Shown: positions 52,301-61,500, numbered from the stretch's first letter. The stretch is 64,000 bases of DNA from Toxotes chatareus (GCA_016801885.1 CM028900.1:8153501-8217500), one strand, 5' to 3'. Notes: generated by a model not told the origin, from the letters alone. Numbers and translations: made by a program.

Positions 52301-55300
52301 GAGATATGAAAAGAAAGGTAATAACTTATTAGTGGAAGCTGTGGGGTCTGTCGCAGCATTGAGCAAAGATAAAAGGAGCCTTGAGAGCTTGATCAGCTAA
52401 AAAGGATGGAGGCTACCTGTTCAACACGCACTCCACTGCTACTCATTTCCCATCAATCACCATAGCAATGCAGTATTCAGCAACAGGCCGCCACACATCT
52501 GCAAGTTTGTAACACAAAGAAACAGCTTCACACGGAGGATTCATTATGTTTAGACTAAAGATCAAATGTATAGTATTTTCTCCTTGATCTAATGCTCTGA
52601 AACTGAATGTGACAAAAGATGAGATGAAATTTTAAGGAAAATTTGAAGTATTATTTAAATGTTACTGTTTAAATGTTATTTAAATGTTTGAGATCTTCCT
52701 GGAGCTTTTATTTGATTCAGCTAGGACTTCTTAATCTACACTCTGTGGAAAAACAAAGTGGAATGAAAGAACAAACATTAAAAGCAGCACTGGAAGTGCC
52801 ATTAGCTGTTATAATTATTTCTCAGAGAATAATATTTTGGAGAACACACTGCACATTGTAGGTACAGACAGAAAACAAAGATGTACCCATGTTTTGGTTT
52901 GAAAATTTGGGAAAGAAAATAGTGACTTGCAGCCTGTACACACTGATCTCAATGGCTGACACTGATGACAAAAGCCATAACACCCCTGATGATGCAAATA
53001 ACTGTATATCTGCAACAAAATCAAAAGGATAAATATGAGATTACTTTAAAATGACAAAAATGTGTATTCTGTTGTTGCCCCAGCTTCCTCTCCCACTTGA
53101 CTTGCTGTGATCCAACTGTTACATAAGTCTTTAATCCAGCTGTGCTACTTCTCCTCTCCCCTCCCTCTCTTCCCTCCTTTTTTCTCCCACCACTGTAATC
53201 TGCATCCCAACAAACCCTCTTTCTCATTTTGTCTGCACTTAACGCCAACAACATGCTAACACAGGCTTGAAGCTGTGTCTTCTAATAAAGCCTCTGTCTT
53301 CAGGGCACGCTGTGGGAAAGAAAAATCATTCCTATGAAGAAGCATGGCTGTTTTCTCTGATATACACTCAGGCCAGTGGGCAATGCTCCCTCAGCCCAAA
53401 CACAAATCCCTGTGTGTTTTTCTCACCTACAGCCTTTCTCTCTCTCTCTCTCCGCCAGGGTCCCATCTCCAAGGGGGGCAGGGGACAGGAATAGACTACC
53501 CTTAACCGTTTGTAGCAGTGAGAACTAATGTGGTAAACAGTAATCTAGCAGGCTGTGTTCTGCCTTTCAACACCAGCCAGGGGACTCAAAGAGTTGTAAA
53601 GTTGCTATAAAACCTTTCTAAGCCCTTCAGCACTCCGAGCCCCACTGGCACCTTTTTGATCAAAGGGAGACATCACTGGCCTTTCTCTTTTATCTGCTGA
53701 GTTTGTGAGAGGTCTCTGTAAGAATAACAGTTATACATACAGAGATAAGATATAAAGGAGGGTGAGGATAGCGGGAGGGGGGGGCAAGGGTAAATCAAGC
53801 TGAAGACAAGAGATCGCAGTGGCCACAAGGATGATATAAATCAAAATGTTGTTACCGCAAGAGGCTTTACATGAACATAAAAGGTAAGCAGTACAAATAA
53901 AAGGACATATTGAAGCTCCTATAAAAGTATTAGGCATGATCGTACCATCACCCACACATGCCAGCATCGTTCTTATCCGGATCGTGACCTCATGCAGTTA
54001 TCACAGTTTGCGCCTGTCTGAGGCATCACGCCATTGCTATTATTATTATTATTACCAGACAACAAAAGGGCACCGAAGAGAAGTGAGTGGAGACAGTGGA
54101 CACATACAGCACAAGCACTGACCAACAAACACACATGATCTGTTCGAACCACAGTAGGTCATTTTACAGATAAATCTCATTATAAATAAATATATAAATA
54201 TAAATCTCTTCCTGCCATGCCCTGGCCTGGGGTCTGCTGACATACCAGAACAAGAGCACACACGTACACACAGACACAGACACACACACACACTCCTATT
54301 AAACTGTATATCTTATTGCATGAGGGCTTAGCCATTCTTTTATGCCAGCTGAGAAAAAAGTTGAACAGATTTAGGTTATTATGCAACAAAACGTCCCATT
54401 TAAACTTCATGCTCTGCAAAACACCATGACACCATATTTTTCCTTTTCAAAAGCTATTTACTGAACTGTAAAGACTCAATTCACCAGCAATTTTTCTTGA
54501 GTCAGGAAACAGGCTTATAAGCAGGACAGAATATGTTAATATTAATAATATTCTCATTATAAAGTGCCATACTGGATACATCTGAATAACTATCTGCAGT
54601 TAATAATGAAGTTTATCAGGCAACACAGTTTACACTTCACAGTGAATGCTGATGCACCAATGGTCAAGATACAGATTAAGTAAAATGCCAAATCGTGGAA
54701 TTACCTCAAATAATGAACAAAATTCTGGTTTGACCACAGGTCACAGCAGAGATAGTTATTTTCTTTTTGTGTGTATATAGTATGTTTTTTTGTTTGTTTT
54801 TTTTACCTTCTCTGCTTCCTGAAAAAACATGTATGATTGAATTTAAGAGTTGTCAGACATTAATGGCCTGTCCCTGTCTTCGTAGTGATTGCTGGACTGT
54901 GTACACACCACAGACAACAATGGAAGTAAGTCCAGGACTTTATCATTTTAGCCTTGAAAAAGTGTGGTGTGCTGCATTCCACAGATGTACCAGAATGTTG
55001 TTCACAAACCAATGCAAAAGCAAGTAAAAGCAGAGCAGAGAAACACAAATGTCCCTCACACGAAAATACATCAAGGACAAGCCACATGTCAGTGACAGAG
55101 TGATAATAAGGGAGCAAGATATGAAGTGAAAGGCTCATAAACTTGCCCAGTGGAGTAAAGTGAACTAAATCAGACGTACACTCTTTAATGGCTGAAGAAG
55201 ATTTACAGATTCAGCAATTTTTTTTTTTGGTTTAAAATTATAAAGGTATTCAAGGCTGGCTGCATTCGGGCAGTGACCTTGACAGGAGTTTACATCTCTC

Positions 55301-56835
55301 TGTCCACAGAAAAGGCCTGAGAGCTCTGCTTATCAGATGTTAATCACCTTGCATGATGTAATGTTTGTTCTTCTGCATAGTCTCATTAACGGAGCAGTTA
55401 CTCAGAATATGGCAGGGTTAACAGAAGGTGACACGCAAGTAATAGAGGCCGGGAATATACATCAACCATCGTTCCAATTCTAAATCAATATGTGGATAAT
55501 TGAATTAATGATTAATTCCTTGTCTACTTCATAATGTGGCAGACTGAGGATGCAAAAGGAAACGGGTGAGAGATGAGGGGCATCTTCAGTGACCCCATCC
55601 CTCCCTCCTCTCCGCCTCAGTGGTGGATCTGATTTCCCCTGATATTAGCCCTGCTGGAGCATCCGTCAAGCTCCCTACACACTGTCACCTGCCCGCCTCA
55701 CACACAAATACACACACGCTCACACACTAATTTGCACAAAACAGGCTTGACGAACCAGAAACGTACGCGCTCAAAAGCATGCGCCCACGCACACAAACAG
55801 ATAGTTATCTTCACAACACCTGAGCCAGTTTTAAGGTCAGGTGAAAGGGTCGCAGACTGCATACAGCAGATGTGTCGATACTCCAGAGGTGCCCGGTCCA
55901 ATGAACATCACTGAGTCTGTTAGAGCTGGTTCCTTCTAGAGCCCCCCCCCCCCCCACCACCACCTCCACCTCTAATTCAGGCACCCACAAACCAGCTGCT
56001 TCCTGTCCTGGCAGATAATCACAGGCTGCTGATGGCACTGGCCTATTCAGACCAGACCAAGTAGTAATATGGTTACACTTCACCATCATCCGCTTCGTAA
56101 TGATGTGGATATTTCCTGCTCACAGACAGACTGGGTAACTGATTAATGCTAATGATGAGGCCTTGCTGGACTCTCTCTTTTTTTGCTGAGAGTGAGTTTT
56201 ACCCACTAGTTTAGCTCTAGCTCTAGTAAGACCCCCTCTAGTTTAACCTGCACAACTTACTGCTCTATCAGGCTGGAAGTGAGTACGGTGCACAAACTAA
56301 TGCTGCAGAGTGAGTCCCTACAAGGCCTCTAAAGTCTGTCTTTGAGTCCTTATTGGGATTTATTTCCTCTGCAGAAAGACAGGGCAAGTGGAGGCCATGA
56401 GATAGTTTAGTATGCATGCATGTTGTAGCTCACTAGAACAACTTAAGTGGGCCAGCCAAGTTCATTTCTATTCTACACATTCACCAGCCATCACTGCATC
56501 TGTAGCCACTGGCACATTCCCCATTCAGCTGCACAAGAAAAACATTGTAAAGCCCACAGCCGATGGCCTGCCAAAGCAACTGGAGAGAAATGTTTATCAT
56601 TATAGATGAACACAGTGTTTATCACCGTGCGCGTCCACGCTCAGACCCTCGGAGCAAGGCAGCGTGCAATCCAAACTGCAACTCGTGTGATAGACGTTAA
56701 AAACAGAGGGTTGAAACACGCATTATATTTACACAGAGACAGACACAGTTGTGACAGTGTTGACAGACGGGGTGGGGGGAGTGCGGCGGGGCTTACGTAT
56801 CTGCTGATGATATTCCGGAGCAGGCTGAAATCCAT
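28072..56835 (-). CDS. atp11a: atp11a: P4-ATPase phospholipid flippase (whole gene, coding span)
   Basis: Spliced gene of 28 shared coding exons plus alternative terminal exons; all boundaries are GT/AG and exon lengths sum to 1195 codons (distal tail) or 1130 (proximal tail), close to the two human isoforms as I remember them. The family flips phosphatidylserine and phosphatidylethanolamine to the cytosolic leaflet, at the plasma membrane and endosomes, with the CDC50A (TMEM30A) subunit. Visible in order: TM1-TM2 (about residues 74-112), actuator domain with DGES at 184-187, TM3-TM4 with PVSM at 361-364, phosphorylation site DKTGT with Asp414, nucleotide domain with KGAD at 577-580, P domain with TGDK at 688-691 and GDGAND at 820-825, then TM5-TM10 (about 866-1092). 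Near-identity to ATP11A exon by exon, and the following mcf2l gene, favour atp11a over atp11b or atp11c. No frameshift or missing catalytic residue was seen. Confidence 0.96.
29470..29655 (-). CDS. atp11a: candidate third atp11a terminal exon
   Basis: From a CAG acceptor preceded by a CT-rich tract, the frame that would continue from exon 28 stays open for 61 codons to a TAG, with GC-rich third positions. The predicted tail is Gly/Pro-rich (VAPGPAGGGGG) and ends SHSHSTPLSKP. I do not recognise a homologue. A GTAAGG three bases inside the exon could act as a competing donor, and the region could simply be intron or 3' UTR of the short isoform. Confidence 0.3.
   Translation of the reverse strand, partial: KVRTVGALEGCVAPGPAGGGGGNEQDPLHPDRTCEGDSGEKAARTYDSMMSHSHSTPLSKP
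30539..30616 (-). CDS. atp11a: atp11a alternative terminal exon a (short C-terminus)
   Basis: After a CAG acceptor the minus strand encodes 25 residues and a TGA: STRPCLTVEPSTIFMLSQ then SSSRMSF. This matches the 25-residue tail of the mammalian short ATP11A isoform in length and in most positions (VExSTIFMLSQ is shared). It makes a 1130-residue protein. A splice join in phase 0 from exon 28 is required and present. No poly(A) site for this form was identified with confidence. Confidence 0.87.
   Translation of the reverse strand, partial: STRPCLTVEPSTIFMLSQSSSRMSF
31317..31482 (-). CDS. atp11a: atp11a exon 28 (TM10, last shared exon)
   Basis: 166 nt encoding residues 1051-1105: TM10 (WLSIILLITVSLLPDVIKKV) and CPTATERAQ, ending in phase 0 at CAG|GTAGGT. 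Because it ends on a codon boundary, each downstream terminal exon can be joined in frame. Confidence 0.96.
31582..31685 (-). CDS. atp11a: atp11a exon 27 (TM9)
   Basis: 104 nt encoding HWTWINHFVIWGSLLFYVIF, the conserved entry to TM9. Phase 0 to 2, 99-bp intron after it. Confidence 0.96.
31928..31993 (-). CDS. atp11a: atp11a exon 26 (TM8)
   Basis: 66 nt, 22 residues (994-1015), MFGNWTFGTLVFTVLVFTVT, phase 0/0. FGNWTFGT is a P4 signature just ahead of TM8. Confidence 0.96.
33018..33041 (-). CDS. atp11a: candidate atp11a 24-nt cassette microexon
   Basis: Inside intron 25 the minus strand reads a long pyrimidine tract, CAG acceptor, 24 bases, then a strong GTAAGC donor. Both neighbouring exons meet in phase 0 here, so inclusion would add exactly eight residues (LMTTNTQM) to the exoplasmic loop between TM7 and TM8 with no frame change. 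Mammalian ATP11A as I know it joins the flanking exons directly. The pyrimidine tract is itself a microsatellite, so the site may be chance. Splice signals and frame are seen; use in transcripts is inference. Confidence 0.4.
33045..33118. repeat. GA/GAA-rich microsatellite
   Basis: Near-pure purine on the plus strand (repeated GAA and GGA), so near-pure pyrimidine on the coding strand, directly ahead of the candidate atp11a microexon. Such tracts can form triplex (H-) DNA. Confidence 0.93.
33580..33715 (-). CDS. atp11a: atp11a exon 25 (TM7)
   Basis: 136 nt encoding residues 949-993: TM7 (WPVFLYWTCLGVFDAVIFFF) and the beginning of the exoplasmic loop DNTTFTSNGQ, which carries an NTT glycosylation sequon. 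Ends in phase 0. Confidence 0.96.
33841..33968 (-). CDS. atp11a: atp11a exon 24 (TM6)
   Basis: 128 nt encoding YDTAYLTLYNISFTSLPILL (TM6) and a cytosolic loop ending KREPSLYR. Phase 0 to 2. Confidence 0.96.
34230..34289 (-). CDS. atp11a: atp11a exon 23
   Basis: 60 nt, exactly 20 residues (886-905), NVCFIFPQFLYQFFCGFSQQ, phase 0/0: end of TM5 and the start of the TM5-TM6 loop. Confidence 0.96.
34697..34842 (-). CDS. atp11a: atp11a exon 22 (TM5)
   Basis: 146 nt encoding GKEGRQAARNSDYAIPKFKH then TM5 (residues about 866-885). TM5 contributes to the substrate path in P4-ATPases. Confidence 0.97.
35363..35465 (-). CDS. atp11a: atp11a exon 21 (GDGAND hinge)
   Basis: 103 nt encoding ITLAIGDGANDVSMILEAHV. 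GDGAND at 820-825 carries the Mg2+-coordinating aspartates of the P domain. Confidence 0.97.
35562..35739 (-). CDS. atp11a: atp11a exon 20
   Basis: 178 nt encoding the P-domain segment FGLIIDGATLSAVLKP through CSAVLCCRMAPLQKAQ, a P4 signature. Phase 2 to 0. Confidence 0.96.
35937..36170 (-). CDS. atp11a: atp11a exon 19 (P domain, TGDK)
   Basis: 234 nt encoding 77 complete codons with KVWVLTGDKMETAAATCYA (TGDK at 688-691) and EEQSLHDVLFELNRTVLR. It is among the most strongly conserved stretches of the gene. Confidence 0.97.
36581..36762 (-). CDS. atp11a: atp11a exon 18
   Basis: 182 nt encoding EGLRTLCVAYRRL through LLGATAVED, which returns the chain from the N domain to the P domain. Phase 0 to 2; donor GTTAGT. 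Confidence 0.96.
37666..37769 (-). CDS. atp11a: atp11a exon 17 (KGAD)
   Basis: 104 nt encoding EYLLFCKGADSSIFPRV and a charged helix. Lys577 of KGAD is the ATP-contacting lysine of the P-type N domain. Confidence 0.96.
37901..37974 (-). CDS. atp11a: atp11a exon 16
   Basis: 74 nt encoding FKLLHVLNFDSVRRRMSVIV, the conserved N-domain strand motif FDSxRRRMSVIV. Phase 2 to 1. Confidence 0.95.
39124..39195 (-). CDS. atp11a: atp11a exon 15
   Basis: 72 nt encoding YTYLRLKDNYMEILNK in the N domain. The donor GTTGGT is weak but the reading frame joins correctly on both sides. Confidence 0.93.
40262..40428 (-). CDS. atp11a: atp11a exon 14 (nucleotide-binding domain)
   Basis: 167 nt. Contains LFFRALCLCHTVQVK and SSSPDEVALVEG, conserved blocks of the P4 N domain; the region between them is variable and charged. 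Phase 0 to 2. Confidence 0.96.
41202..41375 (-). CDS. atp11a: atp11a exon 13 (DKTGT catalytic aspartate)
   Basis: Encodes 58 residues (408-465), phase 0/0. Starts VEYVFTDKTGTLTENNMEF; Asp414 is the residue phosphorylated in each transport cycle. The numbering matches mammalian ATP11A. Confidence 0.98.
41465..41662 (-). CDS. atp11a: atp11a exon 12 (TM4)
   Basis: Encodes 66 residues (342-407), phase 0/0. TM4 carries NYIIPVSMYVTVEMQ; PVSM at 361-364 is the ATP11-type version of the P4 PISL motif that lines the lipid path. Ends in the acidic stalk (ITWDEEMFDEELGEG). Confidence 0.97.
41777..41927 (-). CDS. atp11a: atp11a exon 11 (TM3)
   Basis: Encodes residues 291-341, with TM3 (MNAFLIVYLCILISKAVI) and the following exoplasmic loop (EPWYNHRTENERQRH). 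The donor is ambiguous: GTG|GTCCGT (used here) preserves the protein length of mammalian ATP11A, while CAT|GTGGTC three bases upstream would delete one Val in frame. Confidence 0.9.
42030..42111 (-). CDS. atp11a: atp11a exon 10
   Basis: 82 nt encoding the YTGMETKMALNYQSKSQKRS segment that precedes TM3. The splice joins give Ala-Val-Ala-Val-Tyr where mammals have Gly-Val-Ala-Ile-Tyr. Confidence 0.95.
42203..42267 (-). CDS. atp11a: atp11a exon 9
   Basis: 65 nt encoding PLGAENLLLRGATLKNTQHI, the conserved LLRGATLKNT element of the P4 actuator domain. Flanked by 111-bp and 91-bp introns. Confidence 0.95.
42379..42429 (-). CDS. atp11a: atp11a exon 8
   Basis: 51 nt, completes the split Lys codon and encodes FVGRINIYKDKEEPVA; ends two bases into an Arg codon. 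Actuator domain. Confidence 0.93.
   Translation of the reverse strand: MCGTHQYLQGQRRACG
42548..42651 (-). CDS. atp11a: atp11a exon 7
   Basis: 104 nt, phase 0 to 2, ending in the LHATIECEQPQPDLYK segment of the actuator domain. Its first half is less conserved against mammals than the second. Confidence 0.94.
42935..42980. repeat. GT-rich microsatellite
   Basis: TG units interrupted by TCTG, in atp11a intron 6. Confidence 0.9.
43095..43250 (+). repeat. dispersed teleost repeat fragment
   Basis: GCAACTAACGATTATTTTCA and CAATAAAATGTCAGAGATTT are hallmarks of a common fish interspersed repeat. In atp11a intron 6. Confidence 0.5.
44001..44129 (-). CDS. atp11a: atp11a exon 6 (DGES dephosphorylation motif)
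   Basis: Encodes 43 residues (148-190), phase 0/0. Contains SLDGESSHK; Glu186 in DGES is the residue that in P4-ATPases drives hydrolysis of the aspartyl-phosphate intermediate. Confidence 0.97.
46214..46321 (-). CDS. atp11a: atp11a exon 5 (actuator domain)
   Basis: Encodes 36 residues (112-147), phase 0/0, beginning GYEDWLRHK, the post-TM2 segment typical of the ATP11 group. Start of the actuator domain. Confidence 0.96.
46934..47014 (-). CDS. atp11a: atp11a exon 4 (TM1-TM2)
   Basis: Encodes 27 residues (85-111), phase 0/0. Contains the TM1-TM2 loop (IDTPTSPVTSGLP) and TM2 (LFFVITVTAIKQ). Confidence 0.96.
47921..48010 (-). CDS. atp11a: atp11a exon 3 (TM1)
   Basis: Encodes 30 residues (55-84), phase 0/0. 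Holds the P4-ATPase signature around NLFEQFRRIANFYFL, leading into transmembrane segment 1. Confidence 0.96.
48259..48381 (-). CDS. atp11a: atp11a exon 2
   Basis: Encodes 41 residues (14-54), phase 0 at both ends, from a CAG acceptor to AAG|GTGAG. Contains the family segment YIPQRYPDNRIVSSK in the cytosolic N-terminal region ahead of TM1. Confidence 0.96.
48650..48850 (+). repeat. dispersed teleost repeat fragment
   Basis: Matches the same general family as the 43.1-kb element further along its length (AAAAATGTCAGTGATTTACT, then CTTTGGGTTTCTGACAG and GGTCAGACAAAAC). In atp11a intron 1. Confidence 0.45.
51020..51063. repeat. hairpin, 19-bp arms and 6-nt loop
   Basis: Arms AGGCTATTTTCACGATTAC and its exact reverse complement, loop ATGTTA. 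Preceded by a short direct repeat of ACATACATTTGA. In atp11a intron 1. Confidence 0.95.
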
Positions 56836-57290
56836 CCTTTAAACAGCCCCGGCGGCGACTAAACTGTGCTACAGAGACGTTCAGCTCTCCTTGGGTCTTC
56901 GTGAACGCTATCTTATGTGGATCTTTCCACCAGTACCCATCGCTCACCACCACCGCCGCAGCCGCCGTGTCTGTGATAGCGAGGAGCAGCGGTCTCTCAG
57001 TCGGCTGTTCTGATTTTCATGGCATCCCCGGGAAGAGCCATGCAGCGACCGAGCGATTACAACGAGCCGCGCTCAACACTGCTGGCTACATCTCCGGAGA
57101 AACTTCACCGCATGCGAACCCCCGAGCCTCTCCGGGTCGTAAGCGCGTTCAGCTCTCCCTGTGTAAGGAAGCGTTTTAATTCTTGCAGGAGAACACGGTC
57201 CGCGTCCCGCTCTGTGTTACAGCGGTGGCCGTCGGTGTAGCGGCAACGCGAAACGTCCACAGTGCTCATCCGTCAGATGACTACGCTGCA
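56760..57290 (-). promoter_or_regulatory. atp11a: CpG-rich promoter and 5' UTR of atp11a
   Basis: CG dinucleotides are dense here (for example around 56,840-56,880 and 57,030-57,250) and sparse on both sides, as in vertebrate CpG-island promoters. The start codon at 56,835 lies inside it. No TATA box is evident. The start site itself cannot be placed from sequence alone. Confidence 0.65.
56797..56835 (-). CDS. atp11a: atp11a exon 1 (start codon)
   Basis: Encodes 13 residues beginning MDFSLLRNII and ends in phase 0 at a GTAAGC donor. The ATG follows a CpG-rich leader. The short first exon and its start resemble the mammalian ATP11A N-terminus (MDCSL-type). The next intron is about 8.4 kb, the largest in the gene. 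Confidence 0.93.
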
Positions 57291-57539
57291 CATGCGCACT
57301 GAGGTTTTTTCTCGCATCTCCTGGAACATGTATCCGGGAGATGCGAGTGCACTAAAAGAAGTGGCCGTGTTTTCACATGCAGAAGCCACAGAGCAAAGAA
57401 AATGATCCAAACAATCCAAAACTCATGATCATGTCCAAAAAAACTATTAAAATGACAACAATATCAAAAGAATCTCACTTTGGCTGTGGGTTGCCAGTGT
57501 TATGAGCGAAACTAGAAGTTATTTTTAATATCTGTTTAA

Positions 57540-57740
57540 TTAGTGGTGGAAAAATTATTCAGATTCTTAACCACTAGTGAAAAGTAACTAAGTACTGTTT
57601 ATGACTTCACTTTTGAGGTACTTAAGTTTCACTTCTAATATCAGAGGGGAACATCTTACTTTTTACTGCACTACATTTATTTGACTATTTCGGTTTCTAG
57701 TTAGTTTACAAATTAATTATTTTTTGCAAACAATACGTGT
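57540..57740 (+). repeat. dispersed teleost repeat fragment
   Basis: AAGTAACTAAGTACTG, then TTTACTGCACTACATTTATT and TTTCTAGTTAGTTTAC are segments I recognise from an abundant fish repeat with many ACTTTTTACTGCACTACATT copies. Lies just upstream of the atp11a promoter. Confidence 0.5.
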
Positions 57741-58182
57741 GAAAAGCATTTCAAATGGGATGATTTGTTATAGATTACCTACCAGTAAATAAAGTACAAT
57801 TAGAGCTGAAATAGTCATAGACTATTTTAAAATGAGTTGGAAACTTTTTTGATCATAATTTGAGTCAGCACTTGAGCAAATGTACTAAGTTCCTTTCCAC
57901 TACTGTGCCCATGTGTATTGCAGGTCTGTTTGACGTAATTATTTTGCCAGCAGCCTCTCAGTATATTTAGGCAGGAGACATTTCACACGCTCTAAATGCC
58001 AGCTGTCTGTTTCCACAATACACTAACTACACATGCATGTACACTCTCATGCAGACACATAATATTTCTACAATAATGTAATAATCCTGCAAGATATGTC
58101 TCTGTTTGAAGTACCCTTACTCAGTGGTAATGTTCCTTGGTACCACTTTCTGTTAAGGTATTTACTCTTTACAGCCGAGTAA

Positions 58183-58587
58183 CTAATGGCTTTATTGATG
58201 GTTAATACATCATGGGAACACATTTTGGGTTGGTAGGTTGAGTAAAACCCCTTTGGCTGTTGATTATCCTTCCTACATGGTAATAATGTATTTAGAAATG
58301 TTAATAAACAATGAATACATTCTAATGGGTGTCTTGCTTTCTTACAAGCCATCAGCTCTGTTTTAAATGTTGTTAATAAAGTTTTTTTTTGTCATCAAGT
58401 CTGCAGTTGTCAGGGTTATTAAGAGGTTTAAAATTAAAAAGATCATCTCAGCCCCTTCCTAGAAATGTGCGCTCAAACTGTCTAACTAGTCAAAGGGTTT
58501 TTTCATGAATGCTGTTATTATTAATTGACTTTAATGGCTCTTTAAAGAATTAGTAAATTATTTAATAACCATTAATAAAGCCATTAG
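58183..58587. repeat. inverted repeat pair, MITE-like
   Basis: 24-base segments at 58,183-58,206 and 58,564-58,587 are inverted copies with two mismatches, about 360 bp apart, with no ORF between. This resembles a small non-autonomous DNA transposon but no target-site duplication was confirmed. Confidence 0.4.
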
Positions 58588-61500
58588 CAAAAGCATAAGC
58601 AAACCTGCCAGTGTTGTGCCTGTTGTTACACAATGTAACTTACAAAAACCTTACGAAACACCACCACATTTGTCATCAAGAGAAAAACTAAAATTAGCCG
58701 CATCTCCATCCAGGGGGATCCTGTGGCAGAGGGGTGGCAGGGCGTGATGTTTGCCCCAGACATTTCATTTGCGGAGTTATGACTTTCAATTAGCACAGAC
58801 ACTATTAATAATGCATGGGGATAAAGCACTTTCAGCTCTGACCTACTAATGCTTGATGCTGCTGTTTACCTCCCTCAAGACCCCAGGGCACTTAGTGTCT
58901 AATGATGAGTCTGCCTCAGTGGACAGATTACAACATGCTCTTTGTTTATGGGCTGTGACAATTTTATGCATGTTGCGTGTTAATGTCATTGTCATGTTGT
59001 GGAGATAGGTCTTATCCTCTTTTTACCTTTTTATCCTACAAAAAAGTGCAATGTTAATCAAAAATTTAGCAGAGCTTAGGAAGATATAAATATGAAACAA
59101 TGTGTGCTATAATAAGACTAGAAGAAAAGCAGACTTTTTGGAATAAATGCATTTTAAATTGCTGGCTGATAAAATTAGTCTTTCATGTTCAAGATATTGA
59201 CTGATCAACTCAGAGCAATAGCTTATCCATCCTTCATCCCTCCATTTTTTGGGATAAATTGAAAAATAACCTGATTACGTCCAATCAGAAAATCTGACTT
59301 GAGTTTAGATTTTCGTCTGTGAGGAGCTGGCCTTAATTTCCAAATGAACTGGGCCAAAGATGCTGCTCAGTTTGCAGCATAGGTTGATGTTTCCACTGCT
59401 GTTGCTGTGATTATCACATAGTTGACTGACTTACTATTAATGTTCCATCTGAGTGAAGGAACTGGGTCATTGTTCATTCCTTCCTTCTGTCTTTTGTGTG
59501 GGTGAGGGAGCGCTACATATGGGGCAGTGGGTTACTTTCCACATGTTGCTATTAGTCCTGTGTGGGCAGAATCTGCATTCTGTATTTCACATTTGTCTGA
59601 GACAACAATGAGGACCAAGGCCAAGACAGTCATTCTAGCAATCGAGCAGTGCCACATTACTTTAACAACATATTTATGACTGCAAATGATGATGGAGCAC
59701 ATGGCCAACATGACGCATGTTTATCCCCCCCCCCCCTCACACTTAATAAAAGATGGAGTGCACCATGGACAAATCAGTGTATTGTCAAGGATAAACTTCT
59801 ACCTATTTTTATGCTCATGTATGAGGTCTATTGGTTTTGGTAATTAGGAGTACTGGTAATATTGCGGTTCTCCGGGCATACGACAAAGCAGTGCACAGTA
59901 CTTAATGGGAATTTGGAGGCAATAGAGTACATACAAATCCCCACAGGGCTGCAGGTAGGGGGTAAATAAGTGGACACATGCATCTACATTATGACAGGAG
60001 AATACTTCATTAAGAGATTATTGGTTCTATTTGTTTGAACAAAACTCAACAAAACAAAAAGAAGAAGAAGAAGAAAAAAGTTCAAGCCGCCAATGTTTAT
60101 ATGCTGACATTTTGTATATTAGCAGAAACCTTAAACTTTCTAGTAATGTTTTTTTTTTTCAGTTGTAAACAGGTTTGTAGCATCATTTTTTTTCATGTGT
60201 TTTTTAATCATCACAGCTCTTGTTGCAATGTGAGCAGCTGACTCTGTACTTTTGTCAGCAAAAACACCAGATCCTATTATGCTGTAGACGTGAATTATTC
60301 CCGTATCAATGCATCTTCTGTGGAAAATGGAGAATATTGGATGAGGGTTTGTGGAAAAACAAACGCATTCATTCTGAATAGGCAGTCATCCCTGCAAGGT
60401 ACGGGACCTATAGATCTTCTTCTACACACCTTAGGGGAGTGACCACATCTGCAAACATGTACAGGTACGAATATTTAACTATAAATGTCTGAAATCAAAC
60501 ATGCTACAGAGCTGACTACAGTTATGTTACTGTGTTTAGAAATTTAAACCGATTTCCTACTGTTTGTAATGCTTGACTATTTGTTCATTTGAAATATGTT
60601 TGTTAATAATAGTGCCAAGTTATCATAAATTTGTTTTTACAGAATGTGATAAGAACATTCTTAGATAGACCACCTGACATTCCCACCACTTTTATTAGAA
60701 ATGGCTTAATTACAAAACAGATTATAAACTGAAACATATGAATCCTTACCTTATATTTTTTATATCATAATCATGTGATAGGGTAATGGGTGTTCACGTG
60801 TAACAGAAAACAGACTGTAGGATAAAGGAACTGAGATAGGCCTGCAGTAATTTCAGGTATTTGGTGTCATCTAGTGGCCATTACGCAAAAACACATCAGT
60901 TGTCTCAATGCAGCAATGCTCATATGTACCCCATGGCTCTGTTGGTGTAGATTCAGGTAATTTGGCAGCTAATTAATTGCTTTGATTAGTCGTAATTGGA
61001 GGACCGTTAAAGCATGAGTTTACCCAGTATCATGGGAGAACAAATTAAAAGGAGGTGACAATTAGGCCCGTCGTCTTTTGTCTACTGTTTATTAATTCAT
61101 GAAACTTCAACAGTGTCAACAGCTACATTAGACTGATTTGTTGTTACTTGACTGAATTAGTTTTTGAGTGTGTTTGGTGTGCAAGTGATTGCTTGAGTGA
61201 TTTAGTTGATGAAGGAATGAATGTGCATCAGCCTGAACCAGCTTACAGGGTCTGTGCGTGACCTCTCGGCTCATGTCAGAGGTTAGTAAATGTGGCAAAT
61301 ACAGCTTGTGCGACTAAGATTGTGTGAGTAAGCACTGCACACACTGTAGGATGCCAGTCCCTCTCTGAGCAAAGATAATAGGTGTGTTTGTGTCTCTGGC
61401 GGTGCTTATGTGCGTCACATGCTTTCTCTCTCCATGCCCAGTCTGGGTGCCAAGAGAGGGGCTTAAACCTGCGTCTGGAGATGGGAGCTGTGGAGATCCC

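Larger units (their letters stand above)
48382..56796 (-). other. atp11a intron 1
   Basis: 8.4-kb first intron. No coding exon was found. It holds part of a dispersed repeat near 48,650-48,850, a 19-bp-arm hairpin at 51,020-51,063, a poly-C run near 55,942-55,955, a CA run near 54,270-54,292 and an A-run near 50,527. Intronic enhancers or an alternative first exon would most likely sit here, but nothing in the sequence identifies one. Confidence 0.7.

Noticed and set aside
28072..56835. Assignment of the P4-ATPase to atp11b or atp11c
   Set aside because: Exon-by-exon comparison, the short C-terminal tail and the neighbouring mcf2l all agree with ATP11A.
56901..57240. Plus-strand open frames over the atp11a promoter
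   Set aside because: CG-rich sequence keeps frames open by chance; no homology, and they lie across the CpG island antisense to atp11a.
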